A model generated the notes under the pieces. The model did no database searches and had not been told where the DNA came from. It was given only the letters and a program-made list of their open reading frames with translations. Shown here in pieces: positions 34,601-42,901 of a stretch of 45,983 nucleotides of DNA. The stretch is from Acidobacteria bacterium 28-1. GTDB lineage: Bacteria; Acidobacteriota; Blastocatellia; Pyrinomonadales; Pyrinomonadaceae. The position numbers and the translations under genes are program-made. Numbering within the stretch: position 1 is the stretch's first letter; each line of letters starts with the position of its first letter. The stretch covers positions 1 to 45,983 of the forward strand of contig MWYZ01000092.1 in assembly GCA_002050365.1 (NCBI GenBank), written 5' to 3'.

Positions 34601-35256
34601 GCGTGAAAGTTGGTTTGAAGGCTTATCAAATTGGAAAAGGAAAACCTTTGCAAACAAAAGAAATTAAGGAAAGTAGAGTTTTTCATTCACGCACTCAAAC
34701 AACAGATAATCATTTGAAATATTTAGACGGCAAAGATGTTAGCCGATATGTATTAACTTGGAATGGCGAATTTTTGAATTACGGGAAACATTTAGCGGAG
34801 CCACGAAATGACTTCAATTTGTTTTCTACGGAGCGCATTTTGATTCGTCAAATTCCTGCAAAACCGCCTTATTGCATTCACGCTTGTTTGACAAAGGAAA
34901 CTATGTTGAATGACCTTAATTCAATGAACGTCATCAACATTAAAGAATCACCTGAAATGATTTTGGGCATTCTCAATTCACGTCTAATTTCATATTGGTT
35001 CGTTCATAAATTCGGCAAAATGCAGCGTGGAGTTTTTCCGCAATTCAAAGTTAATGAGTTGGCTGATTTTCCTTTACCCAAAAATAGAAAAACAAAACAA
35101 ACCGAAATTGCCGCAATCGTTGACGAAATCATCGAAGCCAAGAAACAGGACGCAACCGCCAACACAAGCAAACTCGAATGCAAAATTGACGAATTGGTTT
35201 ATCAGCTTTACGGCTTGACCGATGAAGAGATTCGGATTGTCGAGGGCAAGGCGTGA
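31624..35256 (+). pseudogene. Eco57I-type adenine-specific DNA methylase, broken by two in-frame TAA codons
   Basis: One reading frame from ATG 31624 to TGA 35254-35256 encodes about 1210 aa of an Eco57I-like restriction-modification methylase that would methylate adenine with SAM. TAA codons at 31651-31653 (after NDLELKR) and 31969-31971 (after ESYLFFAI) interrupt it, while the family sequence continues on both sides (IEANLRSFLSGN; LKKAEYRRSELAEITREINR). From ATG 32032, behind a GGGAG, a 1074-aa protein is open with SAM motif DPACGSG (Asp453) and catalytic NPPY (689-692), and a C-terminal target-recognition region. It may be a pseudogene or a protein restarted at 32032 without its first about 136 residues. 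The next module and the PLD helicase form its island. Confidence 0.82.
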
Positions 35257-35262
35257 TATAAT
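35254..35262 (+). promoter_or_regulatory. Extended -10 promoter overlapping the methylase stop codon
   Basis: TGATATAAT begins with the methylase TGA and is a perfect extended -10 (TGnTATAAT). GAGG and the antitoxin ATG (35285) follow. Compare 24421-24429. Confidence 0.5.
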
Positions 35263-35284
35263 TGCGGAAAATGAGGTGGATTTT

Positions 35285-35554
35285 ATGCAAACGGATATTC
35301 AGGAAATTTATCAAACCGCAATTTTGCCGCTGCCGGAAAAGGAACAATTAAAACTCGCTTCTTTAATTCTCGAAAAAGTCGTGAAAAAAGACGAAAGCAT
35401 AAATTCCGAAGGCAATGGCGAAACTCGCGCGATGTTCGGAATGTGGGAGGGAAAGGAATTTACATACGAAGAGTATCTGAAATTAGACCACAACGAGCGG
35501 ATAGATTTTGATTTGGCAAAGGCTTATGCCGACAACCATGAGGATGAAGATTGA
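35285..35554 (+). CDS. Putative antitoxin of the PIN toxin
   Basis: An 89-aa acidic protein (MQTDIQEIYQTAILPLPEKEQLKLASLILEKVV then TYEEYLKLDHNERIDFDLAKAYADNHEDED). The start, IYQTAILPLPEKEQLKLASLIL, resembles the short N-terminal region of several plant- or cyanobacteria-type antitoxins. The acidic C-terminus probably wraps around the toxin. No DNA-binding domain is obvious. ATG 35285 has GAGGTGG upstream. Its TGA overlaps the toxin ATG by one base (TGATG). Confidence 0.75.
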   Translation: MQTDIQEIYQTAILPLPEKEQLKLASLILEKVVKKDESINSEGNGETRAMFGMWEGKEFTYEEYLKLDHNERIDFDLAKAYADNHEDED

Positions 35555-35946
35555 TGTTTATTGATACTTCAGGCTTTCTTTGCCGAAATTCGGACTCTGA
35601 ACCGTATCACGAACAAGCCGCCGAGTATTTTAACTCGGCGAAAAATCCTGTTACGACAAATTATGTCTTAGCCGAATATGTCGCACTAGCTTTGGTTCGC
35701 GGATTACGGCGTGAAGGTATTGCAGCTTTCAGCCAAGAGATTTTGCGCGACGAAAACGTTAAAATTATTTGGGTTGACGAAGAATTACATACAAAATCAG
35801 TCGAACTTCTCAAAGAACGTCCCGATAAAAAATACTCACTCTGCGATGCCGTCAGTTTTGTTTTGATGCGTGAACGCAAAATTTCAGAAGCTCTAACTAC
35901 CGATAAACATTTTAAGCAAGAAGGCTTTATTCGCCTTCTCGAATAA
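35554..35946 (+). CDS. PIN-domain toxin, VapC-like
   Basis: A 130-aa PIN ribonuclease with the four acidic sites: FIDTSGF at the start, NYVLAEYVA near residue 40, LCDAVSFVLM near residue 97 and TTDKHF near residue 115. Such toxins cut RNA when the antitoxin is lost. The ATG at 35554 overlaps the antitoxin stop. A diverged copy of the methylase end follows 13 bases after the stop. Confidence 0.87.
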   Translation: MFIDTSGFLCRNSDSEPYHEQAAEYFNSAKNPVTTNYVLAEYVALALVRGLRREGIAAFSQEILRDENVKIIWVDEELHTKSVELLKERPDKKYSLCDAVSFVLMRERKISEALTTDKHFKQEGFIRLLE

Positions 35947-35959
35947 CTTTTTGAAAAAC

Positions 35960-36035
35960 GAAATTGGTAAATTGAATTATCAACTTTACAGCTTGGTCGC
36001 GTGAATAGATTTGGATTGTCGAGGGCAAGGCGTGA
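35960..36035 (+). pseudogene. Diverged duplicate of the methylase 3' end
   Basis: The copy reads EIGKLNYQLYSL, shifts frame by one inserted base, then reads IVEGKA and TGA. The methylase ends KIDELVYQLYGLTDEEIRIVEGKA. The last 25 bases before and through the stop (GGATTGTCGAGGGCAAGGCG..) are identical in both, while the first part differs at several amino acids. It lies beyond the inserted antitoxin/PIN pair. Confidence 0.87.
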
Positions 36036-36052
36036 TACAAAACTACAAAATA

Positions 36053-36079
36053 AAAAGGCGGTCAATCAAACCGCCTTTT
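36053..36079. terminator. Bidirectional terminator
   Basis: AAAAGGCGGT (36053-36062) pairs perfectly with ACCGCCTTTT (36070-36079) across a 7-base loop. It lies between the toxin module (+) and the frameshifted gene (-). Confidence 0.82.
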
Positions 36080-36102
36080 ACCTCTTAGATTAAGAACAAA
36101 AT

Positions 36103-36472
36103 TTAACCAATCGCATTGTTATATTTTAATTCAAACGGGTTGGTAGTCGTGCGTTTGCCAAAGCGTTTGAGTAAAGCGATAAGGTCATCTTCGGCGATGT
36201 TTTCGCTTTCGAGAACCGTTTCGACATCAGGCTGTTCCGTGCTTGGAATCCGTGAAGCGAAAAATTGCCACAGTTCATCGTTTTCATAAACTCTGTCCAA
36301 ATCCGGGAATTCAACCAATGGACGCAAATTCAGTTTTCAGCTTAAATTCATCCGAATACTTAAACTGCCAGCGTCCTTCAATTACACTTAATTTTCCCAC
36401 GAGCAAATTGCTGAGAAAAAGCAAAAATTCGGCTTGCTCTTCACGGTTCAAAATTTTTATTCTACGCTTCAT
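36103..36472 (-). pseudogene. Hypothetical island gene split by one frameshift
   Basis: From ATG 36472 the frame reads MKRRIKILNREEQAEFLLFL, then VIEGRWQFKYSDEFKLKTEF and stops. One frame over it continues NLRPLVEFPDLDRVYENDELWQFFASRIP and DLIALLKRFGKRTTTN to a TAA at 36103. Removing one A from the AAAA near 36335-36342 would rejoin a protein of about 122 aa. I do not recognise the family. It is opposite to, and between, the methylase and helicase genes, so it may belong to the defence system, for example as a regulator. Confidence 0.65.
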
Positions 36473-36548
36473 TAATTAATTTGCTATCGCTATGATAAAT
36501 TTACGTCTGGCAGTTTAGCTCTTCAATCCGACAAATAATAAATCTTTT

Positions 36549-39500
36549 ATGGCTTCTCCACAAAATTCAACATCCGGCATTCGTGATAATCGTAATTATG
36601 GAAGTGTTGGCGATTATCTAAAAGAGTATATTCAACCGAATTCCGAACTTTCTTTTGTTTCGGCTTATTTTACGGTTTATGCTTTTAACCAACTAAAAGA
36701 CCATTTGAAAGACATAGACAAATTACGATTTCTTTTTGGTGAACCGAGTTTCTTAAAACAGATTGACCCGGAAAAGACTGATAAAAAATCTTTCAAAATC
36801 GAAGACGATGGACTTGCGCTAGTGAATCGCCTTTCGCAAAAGCGTGTTGCCCGTGAATGCGCCGATTGGATTCGTGAAAAGGCGGAAGTTCGTTCAATCA
36901 AAATTCCTAATTTTCTTCACGGCAAACTTTATCATATCCAAAATGACCGAGTTGAAAACGCTATTTTAGGAAGTTCAAATTTTACCGTAAATGGCTTGGG
37001 TTTAGGCAATGCCCGCAATGTCGAACTTAATTTGGTAGTTGACAGCGACCGGGATAGAAAAGACTTGAAAAGATGGTTTGAAGACGTTTGGGAAAGTAAA
37101 GATATTGTGGAAGATGTCAAAGAAGAAGTTTTGGAGTATCTAAAACAGATTTACGCTGATTATTCGCCCGAATTTATTTATCAGAAAACGCTGTATCATC
37201 TTTTCGAGGGCGTGTTGCAGGAAAAAAATGAAGCCGAACGTCAACAAACTCAGATGTTGCTTTCGCAAACGCAAATCTGGAATGCGCTTTACGGTTTTCA
37301 AAAAGTCGCTGTCCAAAGTGCCATTGGCAAAATTCAAAAACATAACGGCTGTATTATCGCCGATAGTGTCGGACTTGGAAAAACTTTTGAAGCATTGGCG
37401 GTTATCAAGTATTTTGAAGTTCGCAACCAGAATGTTTTGGTTTTATGTCCAAAGAAATTGCGTGAAAATTGGACGGTTTTTATAGCACAAGCCGGAAATA
37501 TGCTTAATCCTTTTCCGTCCGACCGTTTTTCTTACACAGTTCTTTCGCATACGGATTTAAGTAGGGATGGCGGCAAAGTCGGCGATATTAATTTGGCGAA
37601 CTTTAATTGGGGAAATTATGATTTGATTGTCATAGACGAATCACATAACTTCCGTAATAACGCTAAAGGCAAACGTGATGTCGAAGGAAATGTCATTACA
37701 CGAAGCCGATATGAACGATTGATGGAAGACATCATCAAATCCGGTGTCAAAACCAAAGTTCTGCTTCTATCCGCCACGCCTGTCAATAATGACCTTAAAG
37801 ACCTACGCAATCAAATATATTTGCTGACTGGTGACGACGACCAATCCTTTCGGGAAACTATCGGCGTAACGAGCGTAAAAGATACTCTGGCACAAACACA
37901 GCGTCAGTTTAACGAATGGGCGGAAGATTCAAACGGAAACCGTGACCGCCGTTCTTTGCTTTCAAAACTCAACCCGGCTTTTTTCAGACTACTTGACGAA
38001 TTGACCATCGCTCGTTCACGCTCACACGTCGAAAAATACTACGAAGAATCAATCGAAGCCATCGGCAATTTTCCGAAAAGAGGTCAACCAAAATCAATTT
38101 ATTCCGAGATTGATACCAAAGGTCGTTTTATGACTTATGACCGTTTGAATGATGAAATTTCAAACTATAAGTTATCCGTTTTCAATCCGTCGAAATATGT
38201 TTTGCCACAGCATCGAGATAAATATCTGACAACACGGGTTGCTAACTTCTCGCAGGAAGAGCGTGAACATCATCTTATCGGAATGATGAAAATCAATTTT
38301 CTAAAACGTCTGGAAAGTTCTATTACATCATTTGCGGTAACGCTCGATAGAACAATTAGCAAAATAGAAGACCTCGAAAAACGAATTAAGCTGTTCAAAG
38401 AAAATCAGCAGATGGCACTTTTTGACTTAGAAACTTTGGAAGTTTTTAATAATGACGATGATGAAGAATTAAACGAAGCGTTTCAAATCGGTGCGAAGTT
38501 GAAATACGATTTACGACATCTCGACATTGATAAATGGATAAAGGAATTGCAGGCTGATAAACAGCAACTTGATTTGATTCTCAGCCAAGCAAAACAAATT
38601 ACGGTTGACCGTGATGAAAAATTGCAAACCTTAAAAGAATTAATAAGTGAAAAGGTCAATAACCCAACTTTAACCCGAAACAACACACCAAATCGAAAAG
38701 CAATCGTTTTTACTGCTTTTGCGGATACGGCAACATACATTTATGAAAGTTTGCGTGATTGGGCAAAGAATAACTTAGGAATAAATATGGCTTTGGTTAC
38801 GGGAACGGGTGCAAATCAGGCTACTTTCGGGAGAACATATTTTAATGAAATTCTAACCAACTTTTCGCCTGTTTCAAAGAATAGAGTCAAAATTCCTTCG
38901 ATGCGGCAGACGGAAGAAATTGATTTGCTGATTGCCACCGATTGTATTTCCGAAGGTCAAAACTTGCAGGATTGCGATTTAGTTATCAATTACGATATTC
39001 ATTGGAATCCGGTTCGCCTTATTCAGCGTTTCGGACGCATTGACCGTTTGGGTAGTATCAATGATTCGGTTCAACTGATTAATTTTTGGGCGACAGAAGA
39101 TTTAAATAAATATCTCAACTTAAAAGGGCGTGTCGAAGCACGAATGGCTTTAGTGGATGTTTCAACCACGTCGAGCGACAACATTCTTTTGCCAAATGAA
39201 ATTGAAAAATTAGCGAAAGACGAATTAAATTATCGTGATAAACAATTGTTGCGGTTGAAAGATGAAATACTGGATTTAGAAGATTTCAACGAATCAATTG
39301 CGCTGAATGACTTTTCACTTGACGACTTTCGAGCAGAACTTTCCGAACTATTAGAATATGACCGCGGTAGGCTTCGTGATGCGCCTTTTGGCATTTATGC
39401 AGTTACGCCGACCAAAGATGACAATCCGCCGGGCGTAATTTTCTGTTTTCAACAAGAATCCGCTATCGGACAAGCTGAGAGAGTTAATCCGCTTCAACCA

Positions 39501-39833
39501 TTTTATTTAATTTATGTCAGAAACGACGGAATTTTATTTTATAGCTTCGTTCAGGTCAAACAATTGTTGGAAAATTTTCGCTCTCTGTGTCAGGGAAACG
39601 AAAAACCGTTTGATGAACTTTGTCGGCAATTTGATCAGGAAACAGGCGATGGCGAGAATATGACTTTTTATGATGAACTTCTTAAAAAAGGATTGTCTGA
39701 AATCAAACGTAACTTTCAGCAGAGAAATACCGGAAATCTTTTCGCCGGAAGAAGCGGCACTTTGCTTAATTTTCATGAAGATTTGTTTGAATCGTCTAAC
39801 TTTAAACTTATAACTTGGCTAATAATTAAATAA
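36549..39833 (+). CDS. PLD-nuclease/SNF2-type helicase fusion of a defence island
   Basis: A 1094-aa protein. Residues about 20-190 are phospholipase-D-like, with His124-x-Lys126 (FLHGKLYHIQ) and GSSNFT; only one HxK is visible, so it would act as a dimer. A superfamily 2 helicase follows: motif I ADSVGLGKT (Lys278), DESH (363-366), LLLSATPVNN and RFGRIDRLGS (826-836). It could bind or translocate on DNA and cut it. Helicases with this layout are found beside Eco57I-type methylases, as here, and probably provide the restriction arm. It is intact, in contrast to the methylase. Confidence 0.88.
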   Translation: MASPQNSTSGIRDNRNYGSVGDYLKEYIQPNSELSFVSAYFTVYAFNQLKDHLKDIDKLRFLFGEPSFLKQIDPEKTDKKSFKIEDDGLALVNRLSQKRVARECADWIREKAEVRSIKIPNFLHGKLYHIQNDRVENAILGSSNFTVNGLGLGNARNVELNLVVDSDRDRKDLKRWFEDVWESKDIVEDVKEEVLEYLKQIYADYSPEFIYQKTLYHLFEGVLQEKNEAERQQTQMLLSQTQIWNALYGFQKVAVQSAIGKIQKHNGCIIADSVGLGKTFEALAVIKYFEVRNQNVLVLCPKKLRENWTVFIAQAGNMLNPFPSDRFSYTVLSHTDLSRDGGKVGDINLANFNWGNYDLIVIDESHNFRNNAKGKRDVEGNVITRSRYERLMEDIIKSGVKTKVLLLSATPVNNDLKDLRNQIYLLTGDDDQSFRETIGVTSVKDTLAQTQRQFNEWAEDSNGNRDRRSLLSKLNPAFFRLLDELTIARSRSHVEKYYEESIEAIGNFPKRGQPKSIYSEIDTKGRFMTYDRLNDEISNYKLSVFNPSKYVLPQHRDKYLTTRVANFSQEEREHHLIGMMKINFLKRLESSITSFAVTLDRTISKIEDLEKRIKLFKENQQMALFDLETLEVFNNDDDEELNEAFQIGAKLKYDLRHLDIDKWIKELQADKQQLDLILSQAKQITVDRDEKLQTLKELISEKVNNPTLTRNNTPNRKAIVFTAFADTATYIYESLRDWAKNNLGINMALVTGTGANQATFGRTYFNEILTNFSPVSKNRVKIPSMRQTEEIDLLIATDCISEGQNLQDCDLVINYDIHWNPVRLIQRFGRIDRLGSINDSVQLINFWATEDLNKYLNLKGRVEARMALVDVSTTSSDNILLPNEIEKLAKDELNYRDKQLLRLKDEILDLEDFNESIALNDFSLDDFRAELSELLEYDRGRLRDAPFGIYAVTPTKDDNPPGVIFCFQQESAIGQAERVNPLQPFYLIYVRNDGILFYSFVQVKQLLENFRSLCQGNEKPFDELCRQFDQETGDGENMTFYDELLKKGLSEIKRNFQQRNTGNLFAGRSGTLLNFHEDLFESSNFKLITWLIIK

Positions 39834-39900
39834 TGAATACGCTATTATTTAAATATCAGCCAGGTCAGATTTTGCGTGTATCGAAAGTCTTTACCAATTT

Positions 39901-41034
39901 ATGAAACGGCTTCTAGACTATTTTCAAGCGAGACGGGCGAGCATTTTAGATTCGATTTATAAAATTGTTGAAATTGAATCGCCGTCGCGTGATTTGGCGG
40001 GAAGCCGCGCTGTTGTCGGATTTATTGAACAACAAGCACAATTAATTTCCTCCGATTTTGAAATTGAAAAAATCTTTGCCGAAGATTACGGCGAACATCT
40101 TATCATTCGCGCTTTTCCGTCAAACGAAAAACCGATTCTGCTTCTCGGACACACCGACACGGTTCATCCAATTGGCGCGAAGCTGAAAAATCCGACGCGC
40201 ATTGAAGGCGTAAAGTTTTACGGCGTGGGCATTTTCGATATGAAAGCGAATTGCGTTTTGATTTTGGAAATTCTCAAAGCCTTTGCCGAATTAAATCTCA
40301 AACCAAAAAATCCAATTACGATTTTGCTTTCGTGTGATGAAGAAATCGGTTCGCCGACCGGACGAGACTTAGTTGAAAGAGAAGCAAAACTGGCAGAATT
40401 TTGTCTGGTGTGCGAACCTTCGGCAAACGGCAAAGTAAAAACCGGGCGCAAAGGCACGGCAAATTACTGGCTAAAAGCGCACGGCGTTCCCGCGCACGCC
40501 GGGCTTGAACCTGAAAAAGGCGCGTCGGCGATTTTGGAAATTGCAAGACAAATCGAACGACTTCACGCGCTCAATAATTCTGAAATAGGCACGACCGTTA
40601 ATGTTTGTTTGATAAACGGCGGCACGGCTTCAAACGTTATTCCCGAAAATGCAGATTGTTCGATTGACGTGCGTTTTACTTCAATATCAGAAGCGACGCG
40701 AATCGAAAGTGGAATTAAAAATCTAAAAAGTTTTGACGTGAAAGTTTCGCTTGAAATTTTAGGCGAGATAAATCGTCCGCCGTTGGAAAGAACCGAAGCG
40801 GTTATAAATCTTTACGAAAAAGCCAGACGAATCGCTCTGCAATTCGACTATGAACTCGGCGAAACGCAAGTCGGCGGCGCGTCGGACGGAAATTTCGTCG
40901 GCGCGTTAGGCGTTCCCGTGCTTGATGGTTTGGGCATTGCGGGCGATAGCGCGCACACGCTCGAAGAATTCATTTTTGTTGACGACGTTTCGCAACGCGC
41001 CGCGCTCGTTGCTTCGCTTCTTCTGGCTGATTAA
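39901..41034 (+). CDS. M20-family metallopeptidase (carboxypeptidase G2 / ArgE-like)
   Basis: A 377-aa zinc peptidase. Metal-binding residues appear in LLLGHTDTVHP (His, Asp), GVGIFDMKANCVLILE (Asp), SCDEEIGSPTGRDLVE (Glu-Glu) and the late TLEEF (His in AGDSAHTLEEF). A dimerisation domain (TANYWLKAHGVPAHAGLEPEKGASAI) sits in the middle. Members release C-terminal or N-acyl amino acids. No signal peptide is seen, so it should be cytoplasmic. It lies beyond the defence island and may mark the return to core genome. The gap 39834-39900 holds nothing clear. Confidence 0.92.
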   Translation: MKRLLDYFQARRASILDSIYKIVEIESPSRDLAGSRAVVGFIEQQAQLISSDFEIEKIFAEDYGEHLIIRAFPSNEKPILLLGHTDTVHPIGAKLKNPTRIEGVKFYGVGIFDMKANCVLILEILKAFAELNLKPKNPITILLSCDEEIGSPTGRDLVEREAKLAEFCLVCEPSANGKVKTGRKGTANYWLKAHGVPAHAGLEPEKGASAILEIARQIERLHALNNSEIGTTVNVCLINGGTASNVIPENADCSIDVRFTSISEATRIESGIKNLKSFDVKVSLEILGEINRPPLERTEAVINLYEKARRIALQFDYELGETQVGGASDGNFVGALGVPVLDGLGIAGDSAHTLEEFIFVDDVSQRAALVASLLLAD

Positions 41035-41048
41035 ACCAAAATCTTTCT

Positions 41049-42020
41049 ATGATTGCTCAAAACAAAAAAGAACGCGCTCCGCGCAATCGCACGATTGAGC
41101 TCAGCGAACAAGAGGTTGAAATTTATCGCCGGCGCATAATTTATTCGGAAAATAATTTGAAAGATTGCCGCAACAAAATAATCTGCGGCGATGCATTTAA
41201 ATTGTTGAGAAAGTTTCCTGAAAAACAATTCGATTTGATGTTTGCCGACCCGCCGTATAATTTAACGAAAAATTTTGGAGAAAATTCATTTCGACAAACT
41301 TCGCTTGAAGATTACGAAACTTGGCTCGATTCGTGGCTCAAAGAAACGATTCGATTGTTGAAACCGACGGCTTCAATCTATATTTGCGGCGATTGGCGTT
41401 CCTCAAGCGCAATCCAACGAATCGGATTAAAGTATTTTACGCTTCGCAACCGAATTACTTGGGAACGCGAAAAAGGGCGCGGCGCATTGAAAAATTGGAA
41501 GAATGCGGCTGAAGACATATGGTTTTTTACAGTTTCGGACAATTTTGTCTTCAATCTCGAAAGCGTGAGGACAAAACGCAAAGTTCTTGCGCCTTACACG
41601 GAAAACGGGAAACCGAAAGATTGGGAAAAGTCCGACGGCGGAAATTATCGCCTTACAGCACCGTCGAATTTGTGGACGGATTTGACCGTGCCGTTTTGGT
41701 CAATGTCCGAAAACACCGCGCATCCGACACAAAAGCCGGAAAAACTGCTGGCTAAAATAATTCTGGCTTCGACCAATGAAACCGATTTTATTCTTGACCC
41801 ATTTTCAGGTTCGGGAACAACTGCCGTCGTCGCTAAGAAATTAAACCGTAATTTTATCGGCATCGAAGCGGACGAGAATTATTGTCTATTGACGGAAAAA
41901 CGGCTTGCTTTAGCCGAAAATGACAAAACGATTCAGGGCTTTTCGGACGGAATATTCTGGGAAAGAAATTCGTTAAAATTTGTTTCCGGCAAAGGCGCAA
42001 AGAGCGCGAAGAAAGATTAA
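41049..42020 (+). CDS. Beta-class site-specific DNA methyltransferase
   Basis: A 323-aa methylase. Catalytic motif IV DPPY (Asp67-Tyr70, MFADPPYNLTKN) comes before the SAM motif I (LDPFSGSGTTAVVAKKLNRNFIGIEADENY, about residue 250), and NTAHPTQKPEKLLAKII lies between. This order defines beta-class adenine-N6 or cytosine-N4 methylases. No restriction enzyme is next to it, so it may be an orphan with a regulatory role. The last about 12 residues (SGKGAKSAKKD) are encoded by the left arm of a word-built inverted repeat and are probably not part of the fold. Confidence 0.93.
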   Translation: MIAQNKKERAPRNRTIELSEQEVEIYRRRIIYSENNLKDCRNKIICGDAFKLLRKFPEKQFDLMFADPPYNLTKNFGENSFRQTSLEDYETWLDSWLKETIRLLKPTASIYICGDWRSSSAIQRIGLKYFTLRNRITWEREKGRGALKNWKNAAEDIWFFTVSDNFVFNLESVRTKRKVLAPYTENGKPKDWEKSDGGNYRLTAPSNLWTDLTVPFWSMSENTAHPTQKPEKLLAKIILASTNETDFILDPFSGSGTTAVVAKKLNRNFIGIEADENYCLLTEKRLALAENDKTIQGFSDGIFWERNSLKFVSGKGAKSAKKD

Positions 42021-42099
42021 GGCAGTACAAAATTTTAATTCAAATTTTAATTTTTATATAATTCTCTTAATTTCCTTTGCTCTCTTTGCGCCTTTGCGG
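41988..42099. repeat. Inverted repeat built from GGCGCAAAGAGCGC words
   Basis: GGCAAAGGCGCAAAGAG (41988-42004) and its near complement CTCTTTGCGCCTTTGC (42083-42098) form a stem of about 17 bp, with further similar words inside each arm. The left arm is inside the beta-class methylase gene, and the right arm ends 17 bases before the exonuclease ATG. Confidence 0.75.
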
Positions 42100-42115
42100 G
42101 AAAATTCTTCAAGGT

Positions 42116-42889
42116 ATGAAAATCGCAACGTGGAACGTCAATTCAATCGCCATTCGGCTCGAACAAGTTTTAAATTGGCTTGAAACGACGCAGACGGATG
42201 TTTTATGTCTTCAGGAAACAAAATGCGTGGACGAGAAATTTCCGTTTGAAGCAATTGAAAATGCCGGTTATAACGTCGCGTTTTTCGGACAAAAATCCTA
42301 CAACGGCGTGGCGATTTTGTCGAAAGACGAAATCAAAGACGTGCAGAAAAGTTTTCCCGACGACGATGCCGATGCACCGAAACGCCTTATTGCCGCGACC
42401 GTCAAAAACATCCGTATCGTCAACACATATATTCCGAACGGCACGGAACTTTGGACGGATAAATTCACATTTAAATTGGATTGGCTGCAACGCTTGCGAA
42501 AGTATTTCGATGAAACTTGTCCGGCTGATTCCGACGTTTTGCTGTGTGGCGATTTCAACGTCGCGCCCGACGAACGAGATGTTTGGAGCGCGGCTTTTTG
42601 GGAAGGCAAACTGCACTTTTCAAAACCCGAACGCGCTGCCATACATCACGTTAAACAATGGGGTTTTACTGATGTCTTTCGGCAAATTAACGGTGATGAG
42701 AAACTTTTTTCGTGGTGGAATTACCGCGAAGGCGCATTTTTCAAAAATCAAGGACTTCGGATTGACCATATCTGGACTTCAAGGAATTTGGCGGAAAAAT
42801 GCGTCGGATGCTGGATTGATAAAACGCCGCGCGGTTGGGAGCGTCCGTCAGACCATACGCCCGTCGCGGCTGAATTTGAAATTGGTTAA
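42116..42889 (+). CDS. xth: Exodeoxyribonuclease III / AP endonuclease
   Basis: A 257-aa enzyme that removes 3'-blocked ends and cuts at abasic sites in base-excision repair. It begins MKIATWNVNSIAIRLEQ with the catalytic LCLQETKCVDE (Glu), then YNGVAILSK, LLCGDFNVAPDERDVW, GLRIDHIWTS and the final SDHTPVAAEF, in which Asp-His are catalytic. The ATG at 42116 has AAGG upstream and lies behind the word repeat. The gene is complete. It is followed 12 bases later by the nitroreductase. Confidence 0.94.
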   Translation: MKIATWNVNSIAIRLEQVLNWLETTQTDVLCLQETKCVDEKFPFEAIENAGYNVAFFGQKSYNGVAILSKDEIKDVQKSFPDDDADAPKRLIAATVKNIRIVNTYIPNGTELWTDKFTFKLDWLQRLRKYFDETCPADSDVLLCGDFNVAPDERDVWSAAFWEGKLHFSKPERAAIHHVKQWGFTDVFRQINGDEKLFSWWNYREGAFFKNQGLRIDHIWTSRNLAEKCVGCWIDKTPRGWERPSDHTPVAAEFEIG

Positions 42890-42901
42890 TAAAAATTTAA
42901 A

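Noticed and set aside
31624..39833. The island as a BREX or DISARM system
   Set aside because: PglZ, BrxC, BrxL, DrmA and DrmB genes are all missing; only a methylase and a PLD-helicase are present.
31326..39900. tRNA-Leu as the attachment site of an integrative element covering the defence island
   Set aside because: No copy of the tRNA 3' end is visible after the helicase, and no integrase is present. The only second copy lies upstream and includes the promoter.
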